DNA from: Phycisphaerales bacterium
GTDB taxonomy: Bacteria > Planctomycetota > Phycisphaerae > UBA1845 > UTPLA1
DNA: 64,000 nucleotides
Assembly: GCA_022360095.1 (NCBI GenBank)
Contig: JAKSDK010000144.1
Coordinates: forward strand, 1 to 64,000
Reading direction: 5' to 3'
Shown: piece after piece, positions 8,438 to 20,100 of the stretch
How the letters are laid out: every line of letters begins with the position of its first letter
How positions within the stretch are numbered: the first letter of the stretch is position 1
The notes under the pieces: model-generated
Seen by the model: the letters and a program-made list of their open reading frames with translations, nothing else
The model's database searches: none
Told to the model about the DNA's origin: nothing
Position numbers and translations under genes: made by a program

Positions 8438-9154
8438 ATGGCGCGAGTGGATGGGCGGCGGGCGGACGAGTTGCGGCTGATCAAAATGCGACGGGGGTTT
8501 ACGAAGGCACCTGCAGGGTCCGTGTTGATCAAAACCGGCCGGACCCATGTGCTGTGCACGGCGACTGTTGAGGAAGGCGTGCCGAAGTGGCGTCAAGATT
8601 CGGGTCTGGGCTGGGTGACGGCCGAGTACGAAATGTTGCCCAGCAGCACGGGGGAACGGCGGGCCCGAAATCGGGGAGGGAAGATTGACGGTCGGACGCA
8701 GGAGATTCAACGGCTGATCGGACGGTCACTGAGAGCTGTCGTTGACATGAAGCGGCTGGGTGAACGAACGATTTGGTTGGACTGTGATGTGCTTCAGGCT
8801 GACGGGGGAACACGGACCGCCGGCATCACCGGGGCGTATGTTGCCTTGGCTGAAGCGGTAAGAAAGCTTCGGGCAAAAAGGTTGATCGAGTCCAATCCGA
8901 TCATGGACTCTGTCGCGGCCGTGAGTGTGGGGCTGGTGCGAGGCAAGGTGCTTCTCGACCTCTGTTACGAGGAAGACAAGGACGCCGACGTGGATTTTAA
9001 CGTCGTCCAGACGGGCCGGGGTCGCTATGTCGAGGTGCAAGGGGCCGCCGAGGCGGGAACTTTCAGCCAGGCTCAAATGACCAAGATTTTAAGCATGGCC
9101 GGGAAGGGGCTGAGGAAGCTGCGTAAGATTCAAGAAGAGACGCTCGGAAAATAG
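8438..9154 (+). CDS. rph: Ribonuclease PH
   Basis: Phosphate-dependent 3'-5' exoribonuclease that trims tRNA 3' ends. Start placed at the ATG encoding MARVDGRRADELR with AAGGA upstream; the open frame runs further back only as an overlap with tsaE. Diagnostic blocks are the N-terminal RADELR, the TGRTHVLCTATVEE strand, RxxRNRGGKIDGRTQEIQRLIGRSLRAVVD, the DCDVLQADGGTRTAGITGA core and the C-terminal VEVQGAAEAGTFS. Length (238 aa) is exactly that of the family. Confidence 0.96.
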   Translation: MARVDGRRADELRLIKMRRGFTKAPAGSVLIKTGRTHVLCTATVEEGVPKWRQDSGLGWVTAEYEMLPSSTGERRARNRGGKIDGRTQEIQRLIGRSLRAVVDMKRLGERTIWLDCDVLQADGGTRTAGITGAYVALAEAVRKLRAKRLIESNPIMDSVAAVSVGLVRGKVLLDLCYEEDKDADVDFNVVQTGRGRYVEVQGAAEAGTFSQAQMTKILSMAGKGLRKLRKIQEETLGK

Positions 9155-9209
9155 ATGTCGGTTGTCAATGGTTCGTTCGGTTTTCGGTCTGGAGTTTAAG
9201 TAGCGGCTT

Positions 9210-10193
9210 ATGAACGGCGGGATGCGACGTATGAAATGTGATGAGAGAGAGCCGGCCACTATGCTCAGGTTTGGTGAGCGGCATCGTTGGTGTTTTTCGA
9301 GCTGGGGCATTCGTTCTCTGTCGGTCCTTTGTTTTTTCGCGTGCGGCTGTACACCGGCGGAGAAGCAGGAATGGGATCGCCTTTTTTCGGAACCTTTGTT
9401 CAAGCATCCCTGGTGGTCGCCGAAGCCCACGATTGTCGGCGAAGAGGAAGCCTGGACGATCGAGTGCAATGCGTATGAAGGACCGAATCGGCGAAAATTC
9501 GCCAATAAGATGGTTACATTGCTGATGGACATGCCGGATCTGATCCCGGACGAGGTCTCCGTTCAACATGATGCCGAGCGGAGTCGCGTTTATTACGGCA
9601 CCTACATGCTGAATTATGTTGAAGCCAGGACGGACGGCGATTCGCACACCAAAGGCGATTCGGTGGTTCAGTTGAATGATGCCATCAAGCGGGATTTGAA
9701 GTTCATCAAGCAGTTGGCGTGGGGCGACCAGTATCCCTTCTTCAACGCGATCCCCATGTTGAAACCGACGCACGACGTGGGTCCATCGGAGTGGGATCTG
9801 CGAGACGCCAATGGGATTTACACGCTGAATGTGGGTGTCACTTACCCGACGCCGAATCTGGCGGAGTATAAGGAAGCTGCCATTGAGTGGGTGAAGGATC
9901 TGCGAAAACGCGGCTATGAGGCGTACTATTACCACGATCCCGACAAGCCACGGACCTCGGTTTGCGTCGGCACGTTCGGCGAGGATGCGTTCTTTGTGGA
10001 TTCCGAGGGCCGAAGGACCTATGGGGCTTCGGTTCAGGCGCTGCGCAAACGGGAGGAATTAGGTTTCAATCTTGAAAATGGGGCCAAAGTGTTTCGCAGT
10101 GCCCGCAATCCGAAGACGGGGGCGACGGCGCGTATGCCGAACCGGTCCTTCCTGGTGAAGATTCCCAAACGCACGGAGTTGTCGGAGAGATGA
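9210..10193 (+). CDS. Conserved lipoprotein of unknown function
   Basis: A 327-aa protein (an internal ATG at 9261 gives a more usual signal length) with hydrophobic LSVLCFFACGC ending in a lipobox cysteine. The exported part begins TPAEKQEWDRLF and is mixed alpha/beta, with a C-terminal repeat-like pattern: WVKDLRKRGYEAYYYHDPDKPRTSVCVGTFG resembles the 'sum of residues, channel or file name, error' layout of SPOR/peptidoglycan-binding segments, but I cannot confirm it. The stop overlaps the rdgB start (ATGA), so the pair is probably co-translated. No function is recognised. Confidence 0.7.
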   Translation: MNGGMRRMKCDEREPATMLRFGERHRWCFSSWGIRSLSVLCFFACGCTPAEKQEWDRLFSEPLFKHPWWSPKPTIVGEEEAWTIECNAYEGPNRRKFANKMVTLLMDMPDLIPDEVSVQHDAERSRVYYGTYMLNYVEARTDGDSHTKGDSVVQLNDAIKRDLKFIKQLAWGDQYPFFNAIPMLKPTHDVGPSEWDLRDANGIYTLNVGVTYPTPNLAEYKEAAIEWVKDLRKRGYEAYYYHDPDKPRTSVCVGTFGEDAFFVDSEGRRTYGASVQALRKREELGFNLENGAKVFRSARNPKTGATARMPNRSFLVKIPKRTELSER

Positions 10194-10849
10194 CACCTGG
10201 TCCGCGCGTGGTCGAGATCCTGATCGCCACGGGGAATCCCGGGAAGGCGCGAGAAATCGAAGCCGTTCTGTCGGAGGTCCGGGAGGATGGTGAGCGTTCG
10301 ACTCAAATTCGCTGGAAGACTCTTCGCGAGTTAACGGATCTCATCCCGGAACCCGAGGAGGATCAGGACACGTTCACAGGCAATGCCGCCTTAAAGGCTC
10401 AATACTATTCGGAGAGATCGGGTCTTTGGACGTTGGCAGATGATTCCGGATTGGAAGTGGACGTGTTGGGCGGGGAGCCCGGCGTACGGTCCGCGCGATA
10501 TGCCGACGTTTCGGCGGACTCATCGCGAGAAGACCGGGACGCAGCCAACAATCGGAAGTTGATTTCCGCGCTGCGCGGTGTGCCTTTGGAACGGCGGGCC
10601 GCCCGGTTTCGTTGTGCGCTTGCGCTGGCCGACGGGGAGCGCCTCGTCGCGACGGCGGAAGGGGTCATTGAGGGGAAGATTCTTGATGATCCGCGCGGCG
10701 AGGGCGGATTTGGTTACGACCCGTATTTTTATGTGCCCGAATTGGGTCGAACCACGGCAGAGCTTGAGCCGGACCATAAGAACCGAATCAGCCATAGGGG
10801 GCAGGCGTTGCGGCGGCTGAAGACGGTATTGAACCAGTTGTCATTGTAA
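10190..10849 (+). CDS. rdgB: XTP/dITP diphosphatase (RdgB/HAM1)
   Basis: House-cleaning enzyme that hydrolyses dITP, ITP and XTP to monophosphates, keeping deaminated purines out of DNA. Signature blocks: ILIATGNPGKAREIEAVL near the N-terminus (usual SGNxGKxxE loop), DTFTGNAALKAQYYS, LADDSGLEVDVLGGEPGVRSARYA, and FGYDPYFYVPELGRTTAELEPDHKNRISHRGQAL split over the C-terminal third. Length of 219 aa is slightly long for the family because of an insertion after the first helix. Co-oriented with and overlapping the upstream lipoprotein gene. Confidence 0.94.
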   Translation: MTPGPRVVEILIATGNPGKAREIEAVLSEVREDGERSTQIRWKTLRELTDLIPEPEEDQDTFTGNAALKAQYYSERSGLWTLADDSGLEVDVLGGEPGVRSARYADVSADSSREDRDAANNRKLISALRGVPLERRAARFRCALALADGERLVATAEGVIEGKILDDPRGEGGFGYDPYFYVPELGRTTAELEPDHKNRISHRGQALRRLKTVLNQLSL

Positions 10850-10886
10850 CTCCCGCATTGTGCCGGTTTTAGAGTTTTCTCTAGAA

Positions 10887-10995
10887 GCTCCGGTCAGAGC
10901 CCCGACCGTGAGGGAGGGGTGGGCGTCGCAATGCGGGGGACCCGGACGTTTGGACACCTGCCGCTTCCTTACGGGCGGGGCTCCGATCGGTGAGT
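10887..10995. repeat. Imperfect inverted repeat (REP-like) between rdgB and ispH
   Basis: Two arms, 10887-10922 and the reverse complement of 10957-10993, share the pattern AGCCCCG-CCGT-AGG-AG with several mismatches. They could fold into a long hairpin with a spacer of about 35-45 bases. The location in a 261-base intergenic gap and the imperfect palindromic arms are typical of REP/BIME-type elements, but only one copy is in the window so repetitiveness in the genome is inferred. Confidence 0.45.
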
Positions 10996-11110
10996 CGGCT
11001 TTTCACACATGCTTTCGGGGCTTCGTCGCTTCAGCCGACATGATGCTTTCTTTTTTGCTATCATTCCCTGATTTGGCGGTCTGTTTCTGTTGGTTCCGTT
11101 TGGATGGCTC

Positions 11111-12064
11111 ATGAAAATACTCCTTGCCAATCCGCGTGGCTTTTGTGCCGGTGTCGACCGAGCGGTCAAGATTGTCGAGATGGCGTTGGATGTGTTTGGC
11201 CCGCCCGTGTATGTGCGACGGGAAATCGTTCACAACAGCCACGTCGTCGGAGCCCTGCGCGACAAGGGGGCGGTGTTCGTCGAGGAACTGGCGGATGTGC
11301 CCGAGCAAGCGGTGGCGATTCTCAGTGCGCACGGCGTGGCGCCCGAAGTTTTCGAGCAGGCGAAGGCGAAATCGCTCAAGCTGATCGATGCGACCTGCCC
11401 GCTGGTCACGAAGGTGCATCTGGAGGTGCATCGGTTCGTCAAGCAGGGCTATTACATTGTGCTGATCGGTCACGAGGGGCACGATGAAGTCATCGGCACG
11501 ATGGGCGAATCTCCGGAGAATATTACGCTCGTCGAGAATGAGTCGCAGGCGCGGACGGTCGGGTTGCCGTCGCACGAAAAACTGATGGTACTGACGCAGA
11601 CGACGCTCGGCGTAGATGATACGCAGGGCGTCATTCAGGTTTTGCGAGAACGGTTCCCTTACCTTGAGTTGCCCCCGACGGATGACGTTTGCTACGCGAC
11701 GCAAAACCGGCAGGACGCGGTGAAGGCGATGACGGACCGAGGTATGGATCTGCTGTTGGTGACCGGTTCGCAGAATTCCAGCAATGCTGCCCGGCTGGTG
11801 GAAGTGGGTGAGGCTCGTGGTGTGAAGGGCCATCTGATTGACGGTCCTGAAGAGATCCAGGCCGAATGGCTGGAAGGCGCCACGTGTGTCGGTGTGACTG
11901 CCGGGGCGAGCACGCCCGAGACGGTCGTACGGGCGGTGATTGAATGTTTGGAACGACATGGTGCCGGCGCGGTCGAATTGGTCACCACAGCGGAAGAGGA
12001 CACGGTTTTCCAGATGCCGGTCGTGCTTCGACGCGAATCGGAAGCAAAGGCGTCAAAGGCGTAG
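11111..12064 (+). CDS. ispH: 4-hydroxy-3-methylbut-2-enyl diphosphate reductase
   Basis: IspH, a [4Fe-4S] enzyme, performs the final step of the MEP pathway, giving IPP and DMAPP. The start is the ATG encoding MKILLANPRGFCAGVDRA, as the family N-terminus requires. The three cluster cysteines are visible in GFCAGV, DATCPLV and DDVCYATQNRQ. HGV (catalytic region) and VTAGASTPE near the end are also conserved. At 317 aa it is of normal length. It lies alone after the REP-like repeat, followed by a 152-base gap before the lipid synthase genes. Confidence 0.96.
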   Translation: MKILLANPRGFCAGVDRAVKIVEMALDVFGPPVYVRREIVHNSHVVGALRDKGAVFVEELADVPEQAVAILSAHGVAPEVFEQAKAKSLKLIDATCPLVTKVHLEVHRFVKQGYYIVLIGHEGHDEVIGTMGESPENITLVENESQARTVGLPSHEKLMVLTQTTLGVDDTQGVIQVLRERFPYLELPPTDDVCYATQNRQDAVKAMTDRGMDLLLVTGSQNSSNAARLVEVGEARGVKGHLIDGPEEIQAEWLEGATCVGVTAGASTPETVVRAVIECLERHGAGAVELVTTAEEDTVFQMPVVLRRESEAKASKA

Positions 12065-12216
12065 GTTTTGGGCCGCAATGGCGCGGTGCGGATTGTTTCT
12101 TGGATCGATCCCCTCATTTGTGATCAGAGGTCTTCGAACGACGACGCGGGGGCATCGCCCTGGCGGACGCTCGCAATGGACGGGACGCGACTGACTGATG
12201 ACTTGATAGGAAACGT

Positions 12217-14133
12217 ATGACTCGACCAGCGGAATCAAACTCTGAGAAGGCCCCCTCGTTGGCCCGGGCTGCGTTGGACGGCGGAATGTCCGCCATCTCG
12301 ACGGCAACGTCGGGCGCCAAGGCCGGTGCGAGGCTGGCGGTGGGAACTTTGTTCGCGGGCTGCAATGTGCTGTTGGATCTGGGCGTGCGCGCGACACGGC
12401 GGTTGCCGCTGGATGGCAACGGAGCGGAGGTTCATTTGCAAACCGCCGAGGGTGAGGTGCCGGCCTTGGCCATCGATGACGGAAATGAGGGGACCTCACC
12501 GATCGGTTGGTGGATCGCAGACGATGCCGAGCCGCGAATCGGAGACGAGGCTCTTCGCGAGGCCCTCCTGCGAGTCCGACAGCCGTTGTACGTCATCGGA
12601 CGCAACGGTGAACAGGCCGTCGGACTGGGCGGCCGGGCGGTTCTGGGTGCGGACACGGCCGGGCTGAGAGCGAGTTATCCTCTGCGGGCCTATGCGCCGG
12701 CGCTCGACCCTGCGTCGTTGGGAGATCCGGCATTTCGAGGCGCCCATCGGCTTCGTTATGCCTATGTCGCCGGAGCCATGGCGAACGGGATCGGTTCCGA
12801 GGAAATTGTGGAGGCCATGAGCCGGGCCGGGATGTTGGGTTTCTTCGGAGCCGCCGGCCTGTCCGTGGGACGAGTGGAGGCGGCAATCGATCGGATTCAA
12901 TCGAGTCTGGGTGATGCGCCTTATGGATTCAATCTGATTCACAGCCCGAATGAGCCTGCAGTGGAAGCGGCCGTCGTGGATTTGTATCTGCGGCGCGGCG
13001 TCCGGCTCGTCAGCGCCTCCGCCTATCTCGATTTGACGTTGCCGCTGGTTCGCTATCGCGTCACGGGAATCCACCGCGAACAAGATGGACGCATCGTTTG
13101 TCCCAATAAGGTGATGGGCAAGGTCTCCCGTGTGGAAGTGGCGCGGAAGTTCCTGTCACCGCCGCCGGAGTCGCTGCTAAAGACCTTGGTCGATTCCGGG
13201 GACATCACGGCCCAGCAGGCCGAGTTGGCAAGGGCGATTCCCGTAGCGACAGATTTGACCGTGGAGGCCGACTCGGGCGGGCATACGGACAACCGGCCTG
13301 CGGTGGCGCTATTGCCGACGATGATCGCTTTGCGAGATGAGTTGCAGGCCAAACATGATTATGCGGAGCCGTTGCGGATCGGAGCGGCCGGTGGGATTTC
13401 GACGCCGGCTTCGGCGGCGGCGGCGTTTGCGATGGGGGCCGCGTATGTATTGACCGGTTCTGTAAATCAGGCATGCGTGGAAGCCGGGACGTCCGCGGCG
13501 GTGCGAGCGATGCTTGCCGAAGTGACTCAGGCGGACGTGACCATGGCTCCGGCCGCGGACATGTTTGAGATGGGCGTGAAGTTGCAGGTTTTGAAGCGTG
13601 GGACCATGTTCCCGATGCGTGCTCGGAAGCTTTACGAGCTGTATCGAGCGCATGCCGGTCTGGAGGAGTTGCCGGTGGCCCAGAAGACGGTTTTGGAGCG
13701 TGATTATTTTCGCTGCACGCTCGCCGAGGCATGGGACCAGACGCGTCGATATTTTGAGTCGGTCGATCCGGAACAGATCGCCCGGGCCGGCAGCGATCCC
13801 AAGCACAAGATGGCGCTGGTCTTTCGCTCCTATCTCGGGCAGTCGTCGAACTGGGCGAATTCGGGTGAACCGTCGCGGAAGGTCGACTACCAGGTTTGGT
13901 GTGGTCCGGCGATGGGGGCCTTCAACGAATGGGTGTCAGGTTCGTTTTTGGAGAAGCCGGAAAATCGCAGTGTCGTCGTCGTGGCGATGAACATTTTGCT
14001 GGGCGCTTCCGTATTGGCACGAATGAATTGGCTACGGTCACAAGGTGCGACCTTGCCGCCGACCGTGCAGCAGTATCGGCCTCGACCGTTGGAAGAGATT
14101 CAAAAGCAGTTGTCAGTCAACAGTGGTCAGTAA
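12217..14133 (+). CDS. pfaD: PfaD-type trans enoyl reductase of PUFA/secondary-lipid synthase
   Basis: FMN-dependent nitronate-monooxygenase-fold protein (638 aa) that acts in trans on acyl chains built by Pfa synthases, reducing enoyl-ACP. After an N-terminal 85-residue extension come PIGWWI, GLGGRAVLGAD, YVAGAMANGIGSEEIVEAMSRAGMLG (first 20 residues of this block are strongly conserved), FNLIHSPNEPAVE, DLTVEADSGGHTDNRP and GAAGGISTPASAAAAFAMGAAYVLTGSVNQ, the flavin-binding barrel. The C-terminal PfaD helix region (SVDPEQIARAGSDPKHKMAL onward) is complete. It is first in the cluster, 25 bases before pfaA, whereas in marine PUFA clusters pfaD is usually last. Confidence 0.93.
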   Translation: MTRPAESNSEKAPSLARAALDGGMSAISTATSGAKAGARLAVGTLFAGCNVLLDLGVRATRRLPLDGNGAEVHLQTAEGEVPALAIDDGNEGTSPIGWWIADDAEPRIGDEALREALLRVRQPLYVIGRNGEQAVGLGGRAVLGADTAGLRASYPLRAYAPALDPASLGDPAFRGAHRLRYAYVAGAMANGIGSEEIVEAMSRAGMLGFFGAAGLSVGRVEAAIDRIQSSLGDAPYGFNLIHSPNEPAVEAAVVDLYLRRGVRLVSASAYLDLTLPLVRYRVTGIHREQDGRIVCPNKVMGKVSRVEVARKFLSPPPESLLKTLVDSGDITAQQAELARAIPVATDLTVEADSGGHTDNRPAVALLPTMIALRDELQAKHDYAEPLRIGAAGGISTPASAAAAFAMGAAYVLTGSVNQACVEAGTSAAVRAMLAEVTQADVTMAPAADMFEMGVKLQVLKRGTMFPMRARKLYELYRAHAGLEELPVAQKTVLERDYFRCTLAEAWDQTRRYFESVDPEQIARAGSDPKHKMALVFRSYLGQSSNWANSGEPSRKVDYQVWCGPAMGAFNEWVSGSFLEKPENRSVVVVAMNILLGASVLARMNWLRSQGATLPPTVQQYRPRPLEEIQKQLSVNSGQ

Positions 14134-14158
14134 GACAGTGAAAAAGTAAGGATGCGGA

Positions 14159-17100
14159 GTGAATAAGACACGGCAAGGCGCGGGTCGTGAGGCGTCACCC
14201 ATTGCCATTGTTGGCATGGGGTGCATGTTCCCCGGCGCTCGAAATCTAACGGAGTATTGGCGGGCGATCCGGCAAGGACGGGACGCCATTACCCAGGTCC
14301 CCGAAACACACTGGTCGGCGGAGGATTATCTCGATTCGGACCCAAAGCGGCCGGACATGACCTATTGCGCGCGCGGTGGATTTCTGTCGCCGATTGCGTT
14401 CGATCCAACCGAGTTTGGAATACCGCCGACGATTTTGGAGGCCACGGACACGGCTCAGCTTCTCAGTCTCATCGTCGCCAAGGCAGCGCTCGAGGACGCG
14501 GGATATGGGGAGGGCCGGGATTTCAACCGTGATCGAGTCAGTGTCATCATGGGTATTACCGGGACGCAGGAGCTGGTGTTGCCGTTGACGGCCCGGCTTG
14601 GCCATCCAATCTGGCGACGAGCCTTGCGCGAGGCCGGCGTCGATGCAGTGGCGGCCGAAGAAGTCGTCGAGCGGATTTCCGATGGCTACGTGTCCTGGCA
14701 GGAAAACTCGTTTCCGGGTTTGCTGGGCAATGTCGTCGCGGGGCGTATTGCGAACCGGCTGAATCTTCGGGGAACGAATTGCGTCGTTGATGCAGCGTGC
14801 GCGAGTTCGTTGAGCGCCATCCATCTGGCCATGCTGGAATTGGCCACGGGGCGTTGCGACCTTGCCCTGACCGGTGGTTCAGACACGCTGAACGATATTT
14901 TCATGTACATGTGCTTCAGCGAGACGACGGCTTTGTCTCCGACGGGCGATGCGAGGCCGTTTTCGAATGACGCCGACGGGACCGTGCTCGGTGAGGGCGT
15001 CGGCATGCTCGTGCTGAAGCGACTGGCCGACGCTGAGCGTGACGGCGATCGCGTTTACGCGATTCTCAAGGGAATCGGCACATCGAGCGACGGACGTTCT
15101 CAGAGCATTTATGCGCCGCATGCTGCAGGACAGGCCCGAGCGCTTCGCGAAGCCTATCGGCTGGCTGGATTCGAGCCCGACACGGTGGAGTTCATTGAAG
15201 CACATGGCACCGGTACGAAGGTCGGCGACGCCACCGAATTCGAGGCGCTCAAGACTGTTTTCAGCGAATCACGAGGCGCAATCAGTCGGAACGAAAGCTC
15301 AGCAGCCCGGGGCGGGAGCTCCGGGTTGGATTCCTGGTGCGCGATTGGCTCAATCAAATCTCAGATCGGCCACACCAAAGCCGCTGCGGGCGTAGCGGGT
15401 TTGATCAAAGCGGCGCTGGCGATTTACCACAAGTCGTTGCTGCCGACGATCAAGATCACCGAACCCAACCCGAAGCTGAATATCGGCGAAAGTCCGTTCT
15501 ATCTGAGTGCGGCGCTTCGGCCCTGGCTTCCTCGAGCCGGACGGTCTCGACGGGCCGGTGTAAGTTCGTTCGGTTTCGGTGGAAGCAATTTCCACGCTGT
15601 TTTGGAAGAACATCAGGCGACGTTGCCGAGCGTGGGCTGGGATGGCTCGGTGCAACTCGTCGCCTTCTCGGCGGACTCCGTTGTCGGTCTCAGGGCCAAG
15701 ATCGACGAATGGCTCGAGCTGATTTCGGATGAGCGATTCGACGATGTCGTTCTGGCCTATCGAGCGGGTCAGTCTCGGCAGCGTTTTTCTCAGGCGCATG
15801 CCCATCGACTTGTCGTTGTGGTCGAGCAAAGCCATAAGCATGAGCAGTACGCGCGCCAGCCTCTTGAACAACTGCTCAACCAGGCGAAGGCCAGCCTCTC
15901 TTCCTCACCGGGCGGCTCGTCGTGGTCTTTGCCGAATGTGTTCTATGGAAGCGGGGCGGCGAACGGAAAGCTGGCCTTCCTGTTTCCAGGACAGGGCAGT
16001 CAGTATCTCGAGATGGGGCGGGAGTTGGCGTGCACGTTCCCTGAAATATTGGAAGCATTTGCAGGAGCGGAGGAGGCGATCGGCGATGTCGAGTACCGGC
16101 TTTGTGACTTGGTTTATCCAAGACCCACCTTTGATGAAGCCGAGCGAGAACAACAGGCAATCGCGTTATCCAAGACTGATGTCGCTCAACCGGCACTTGG
16201 CGCATTGGGCCTCGGCCTGGCCGATGTGCTCAAACGGTTCGGCCTAAAGCCCGAACTGTGCGCCGGTCACAGTTACGGCGAATTGGTTGCGCTTTGTGTC
16301 GCGGGACGCTACGACGCCGAGACGCTGCATCAACTGTCTCGACTCCGGGGACGATTGATGGCGGAATGTGACGGTCGGGAAGGGCGTACGGAATCTCCGG
16401 CGCCATTGGGTGGAATGTTGGCCGTTCGCGCCGCCTGTGAGGAATTGCAACGGTTGCTTGATGAGGAAGGATTGGACCTCGTGATCGCCAATCGGAACAG
16501 TCCGAGGCAACATGTTCTCTCCGGACCTCGTGAGGCCGTTGGGCGAGCGGCCGAGGCCTGCCAAAAGCGCGGTTTTCCGACCACTCTTTTGAAAGTCTCC
16601 GGGGCCTTCCACAGCAGGCTGATCGAGCGTGCGCTGTCGCCGTTTCGCAATGCACTGGAGGCTGTAGATTTCAAGTCAGGTTTCGTTCCTGTGTTTGCCA
16701 ATATGACCGGTCGGGAATACCCGGAAGATACGGCTGAATCACGTTCGCTGCTCGCCGAGCAGTTGATTCGGCCTGTTGACTTTGTCAATGAAGTAGAGAA
16801 TTTGTACGATGCCGGAGCGAGAACGTTTGTCGAAGTAGGGCCACGAGCTGTTCTGAGCGGGTTGGTGCGCGAGATCCTCGGTGATCGATCCCATGCGACG
16901 TTGGCCATAGACGCTTCGGCGGGCGGTCGGTCGGCGATGGTCGATCTGGCGCAGTTGTTGGCTCAGATTGCGGTTCGTGGACATGACGTCGATTTGACGT
17001 GTTGGGAGCGGCCCGTGGCGGAGCCGCGTAGTCCGAAGATGGTCGTGCCGTTGGTTGGGGCGAACTACCGTGCACCTGTTCGCGAGCCGAGTCGTATCAG

Positions 17101-20100
17101 CCGAGCGCCTCGGCATGTCGCTGCCAGTGTTGAGCGTGTTTCCGAGTCGAAGCCGGTGAATTCCGCAGCGCCCTCGTCCGATGCTGAGCGGAACTTTGGA
17201 AAGGCGTCGAATTCTGTTGAGAAAAGTGCAGGCATGAATGAGAAAGAAAACAATGAGCCCGCGAACAGGGACGCGCCACAATTGGATCGCTGCGCGCCTC
17301 AAGTCGAACGGGTATCGGAGTCGCAGGGAGGTTTGTTGCCTGAGGCCCTGAAGCTGGTGCAGGAGGGGCTGGCTGCGATGCAGCAACTCCAGCAGCAAAC
17401 GGCTGAAGCTCACCAGCGATTCCTCGAGGGCCAGGAACAGGCCCACAAGACGTTTCAACATCTTCTAGAGGGGCAGCAGCAGTTGGTTGAATCGTCCCTT
17501 GGGATTCGCTCTCAGGTTCGACCTGTGGTTGAAACGTCGCAAGGGAACGCGCCCGTCGAGTCCAACGTTCTTGATCGTCAACCGGATATCGTGGTTCGCC
17601 AGTCTCCCGAGACTCCGAGCCGGCCTGCGCGGAGTCCATCTGTGGACCCCTCGCCCGCGGATGAACACGTGGAGAGACGGCCGGTCGCAGCCGAAGAAGC
17701 GGCTTTGGCGCACTCTGAAATCGAGCCGCTTGTGCTGAGCGTCGTCGCGGAAAAAACAGGCTATCCCGTCGAGATGATCGCGCTTGATATGGACATCGAG
17801 GCGGACCTCGGGGTCGACTCGATCAAGCGTGTGGAGATCGTGGCGGCGCTTGAGGAACGTATAGCCGGCTTCGGCGGTGTGAAGCCGGAGCACATGGGTA
17901 ACATTCGCACCTTGCGTGAAGTCGTCGATGCCGTCTTGTCGGATACGAGTGATGTCCGGTCTTGCATGGCTGCACCATGCGAAGGTCGACGGCCAGCTGA
18001 TTCATCCGAAACGACGACGAGATCATCTGCGCCCGTAAACAAATCGAGCAGCAGCATCCGAGATTCGTTTTCGCAGACGTTGTTGGACGTGGTGTCAGAG
18101 CTGACCGGCTATCCTTCAGAGATGCTGAATCTCGAAATGGATATGGAGGCGGATCTGGGAATCGATTCGATCAAACGTGTGGAAATCCTCGCGGCGGTGG
18201 AGGCACGAGTGCCCGATCTTCCGCCTGTGAGGCCGGAGTCCATGGGCAGTCTTCGGACGTTGGAACAGATTGTTGATCATTGTACGAGTAGCTCAGCTAC
18301 GGAGGAGACAAACGTCATCAGCAAGGAAATCAAACCAGGCCCGGAATTGTTGCCGCGAGATGAAGCAGGTCACAAGGGCGTCGACTTGAACCGGCGCGTA
18401 CTGACGGTGACCGAGCTTGGGGCGTCAGTGCCGCAAACATTGCCGATTTCGGCGGACCATGAGATCTGGGTTACGGACTGTGGCAGTGGATTGTCGGAGG
18501 AGATCGTTTCGCAGTTGATCTCCGCAGGGTACGCGGCGCGGCTCGTTCCGGCTGATTCAAACGTCGAATTGGGCGAGGTAAAGGTTGGCGGATTTGTTTT
18601 TGTCGCACCGCCACGAGATTCCGGCGGCGCTGCATGGCATGACGCATCGATCCGAATGCTTAAGACGGCTTTCGCGATGACCAACACGTTGGCGGAGATG
18701 CTTCCAAAGGCGAGCACCAGAGGCGGTGCCCTGTTGGCAACGGTTTCGCGGATGGACGGCGCGTTCGGGTTAATCGGCGGCGATTTTGATCCTGCCCAGG
18801 GCGGTCTTGCGGGCCTGTCAAAGACGGCGGCTCGTGAGTGGGAGCAGGTGACGTGTCGCGCGATCGATGTGGCGCAGTCCTGGCAGGATGTAAAGGTCGT
18901 GGCCGCCGCGGTGGTGGACGAACTGCGCAGCGAAGGTCCGATCGAGGTTGGACTTGGCGATGGAACGCGCTACGGTCTGGCGTTGAAACCTGCCGTTGTG
19001 ACAAAGGGGGCGGCGGCCGCCGCGTCGGGAGACGTCATTGTCATCTCAGGGGGAGCTCGCGGTGTCACGGCGGAGGCTGCGGTGGCTTTGGCCCGACGAT
19101 ATCGACCGGTTCTTGTTCTACTCGGCCGGACGGTGTTGCCGGATCAGGAGCCCGTCTGGTTGGCGGGGCTCGAGGATGAGCGTGAGATCAAGGCCGCGAT
19201 CCGTGAGAACGAATTTGCGAATGGAGAGAAGCCCAAGCCGAAAGAGTTAAAACAGGCCTTCCGACGATACATGGCTCAGCGCGAGATTCGGACGAACCTG
19301 GATCGGATCCGAGCGGCGGGCGCCGACGTCATCTATCGTGTGGTTGATGTGTGTGACGCTACGGCGGTCCGGGCGGTTTTCGGCGAGGTGTCCTCGACCT
19401 TTGGACCGGTCCGCGGCTTGGTCCACGGGGCCGGGCTTATCGAGGATCGACGCATTCTGAATAAGACACCCGAGCAATTCAGTGCCGTCGTTGATACGAA
19501 GGTGCAGGGACTGAAATCGTTGCTCGATGCCGTCGCGCTCGATGAATTGAGGCATATTGTTTTGTTCTCATCCGTGAGCGGTCGTTGCGGCAATCAGGGA
19601 CAGGTTGATTATTCGATGGCCAACGAGGTGCTGAACAAAGTTGCTCAACGTCTGACAGCGCGCCTGCCTGCGTGTCGAGTCGTTTCGATCAACTGGGGAC
19701 CTTGGGACGGGGGTATGGTGCATCCGGCGCTCAAACAGGAGTTCATCAATCGAGGCATCGAGCTGATTCCTCTTGAAGCAGGTGGCGAATGTGTTGCCGA
19801 TGAGCTTGCGAACGTGGGGGATCGCTCGACGGAAATCGTGATCGGTGCATCGCTTGATGTTCTCGACGCGGCGGCCGGTCTCAATACGCAAAATGGACCA
19901 TCGGTCGATTCGTCGGCGTCCGGTACGCTCGCTTTTGAGAGAATGCTCGACTTGGAGCGTCATTCGTTTTTGCGATCGCACGTGATTAGCGGCCGGGCCG
20001 TTTTGCCCGTGGCGATGATGATGGAATGGATGGGCCATGCCGCCCTTCATGCAAATCCCGGACTTCAGTTGCAAGGCATCGACGAATTCCGAGTCTGCAA

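Noticed and set aside
9165..9935. 256-aa minus-strand frame opposite the second lipoprotein
   Set aside because: Arg/Ile/His-rich shadow text; the plus-strand gene has a lipobox and couples to rdgB.
10860..11110. Possible cobalamin-type riboswitch before ispH (ACACCTGCC, GGGAGG look-alikes)
   Set aside because: The conserved GCAACUGU box and B12-box order are absent; the region is better explained by imperfect inverted repeats.
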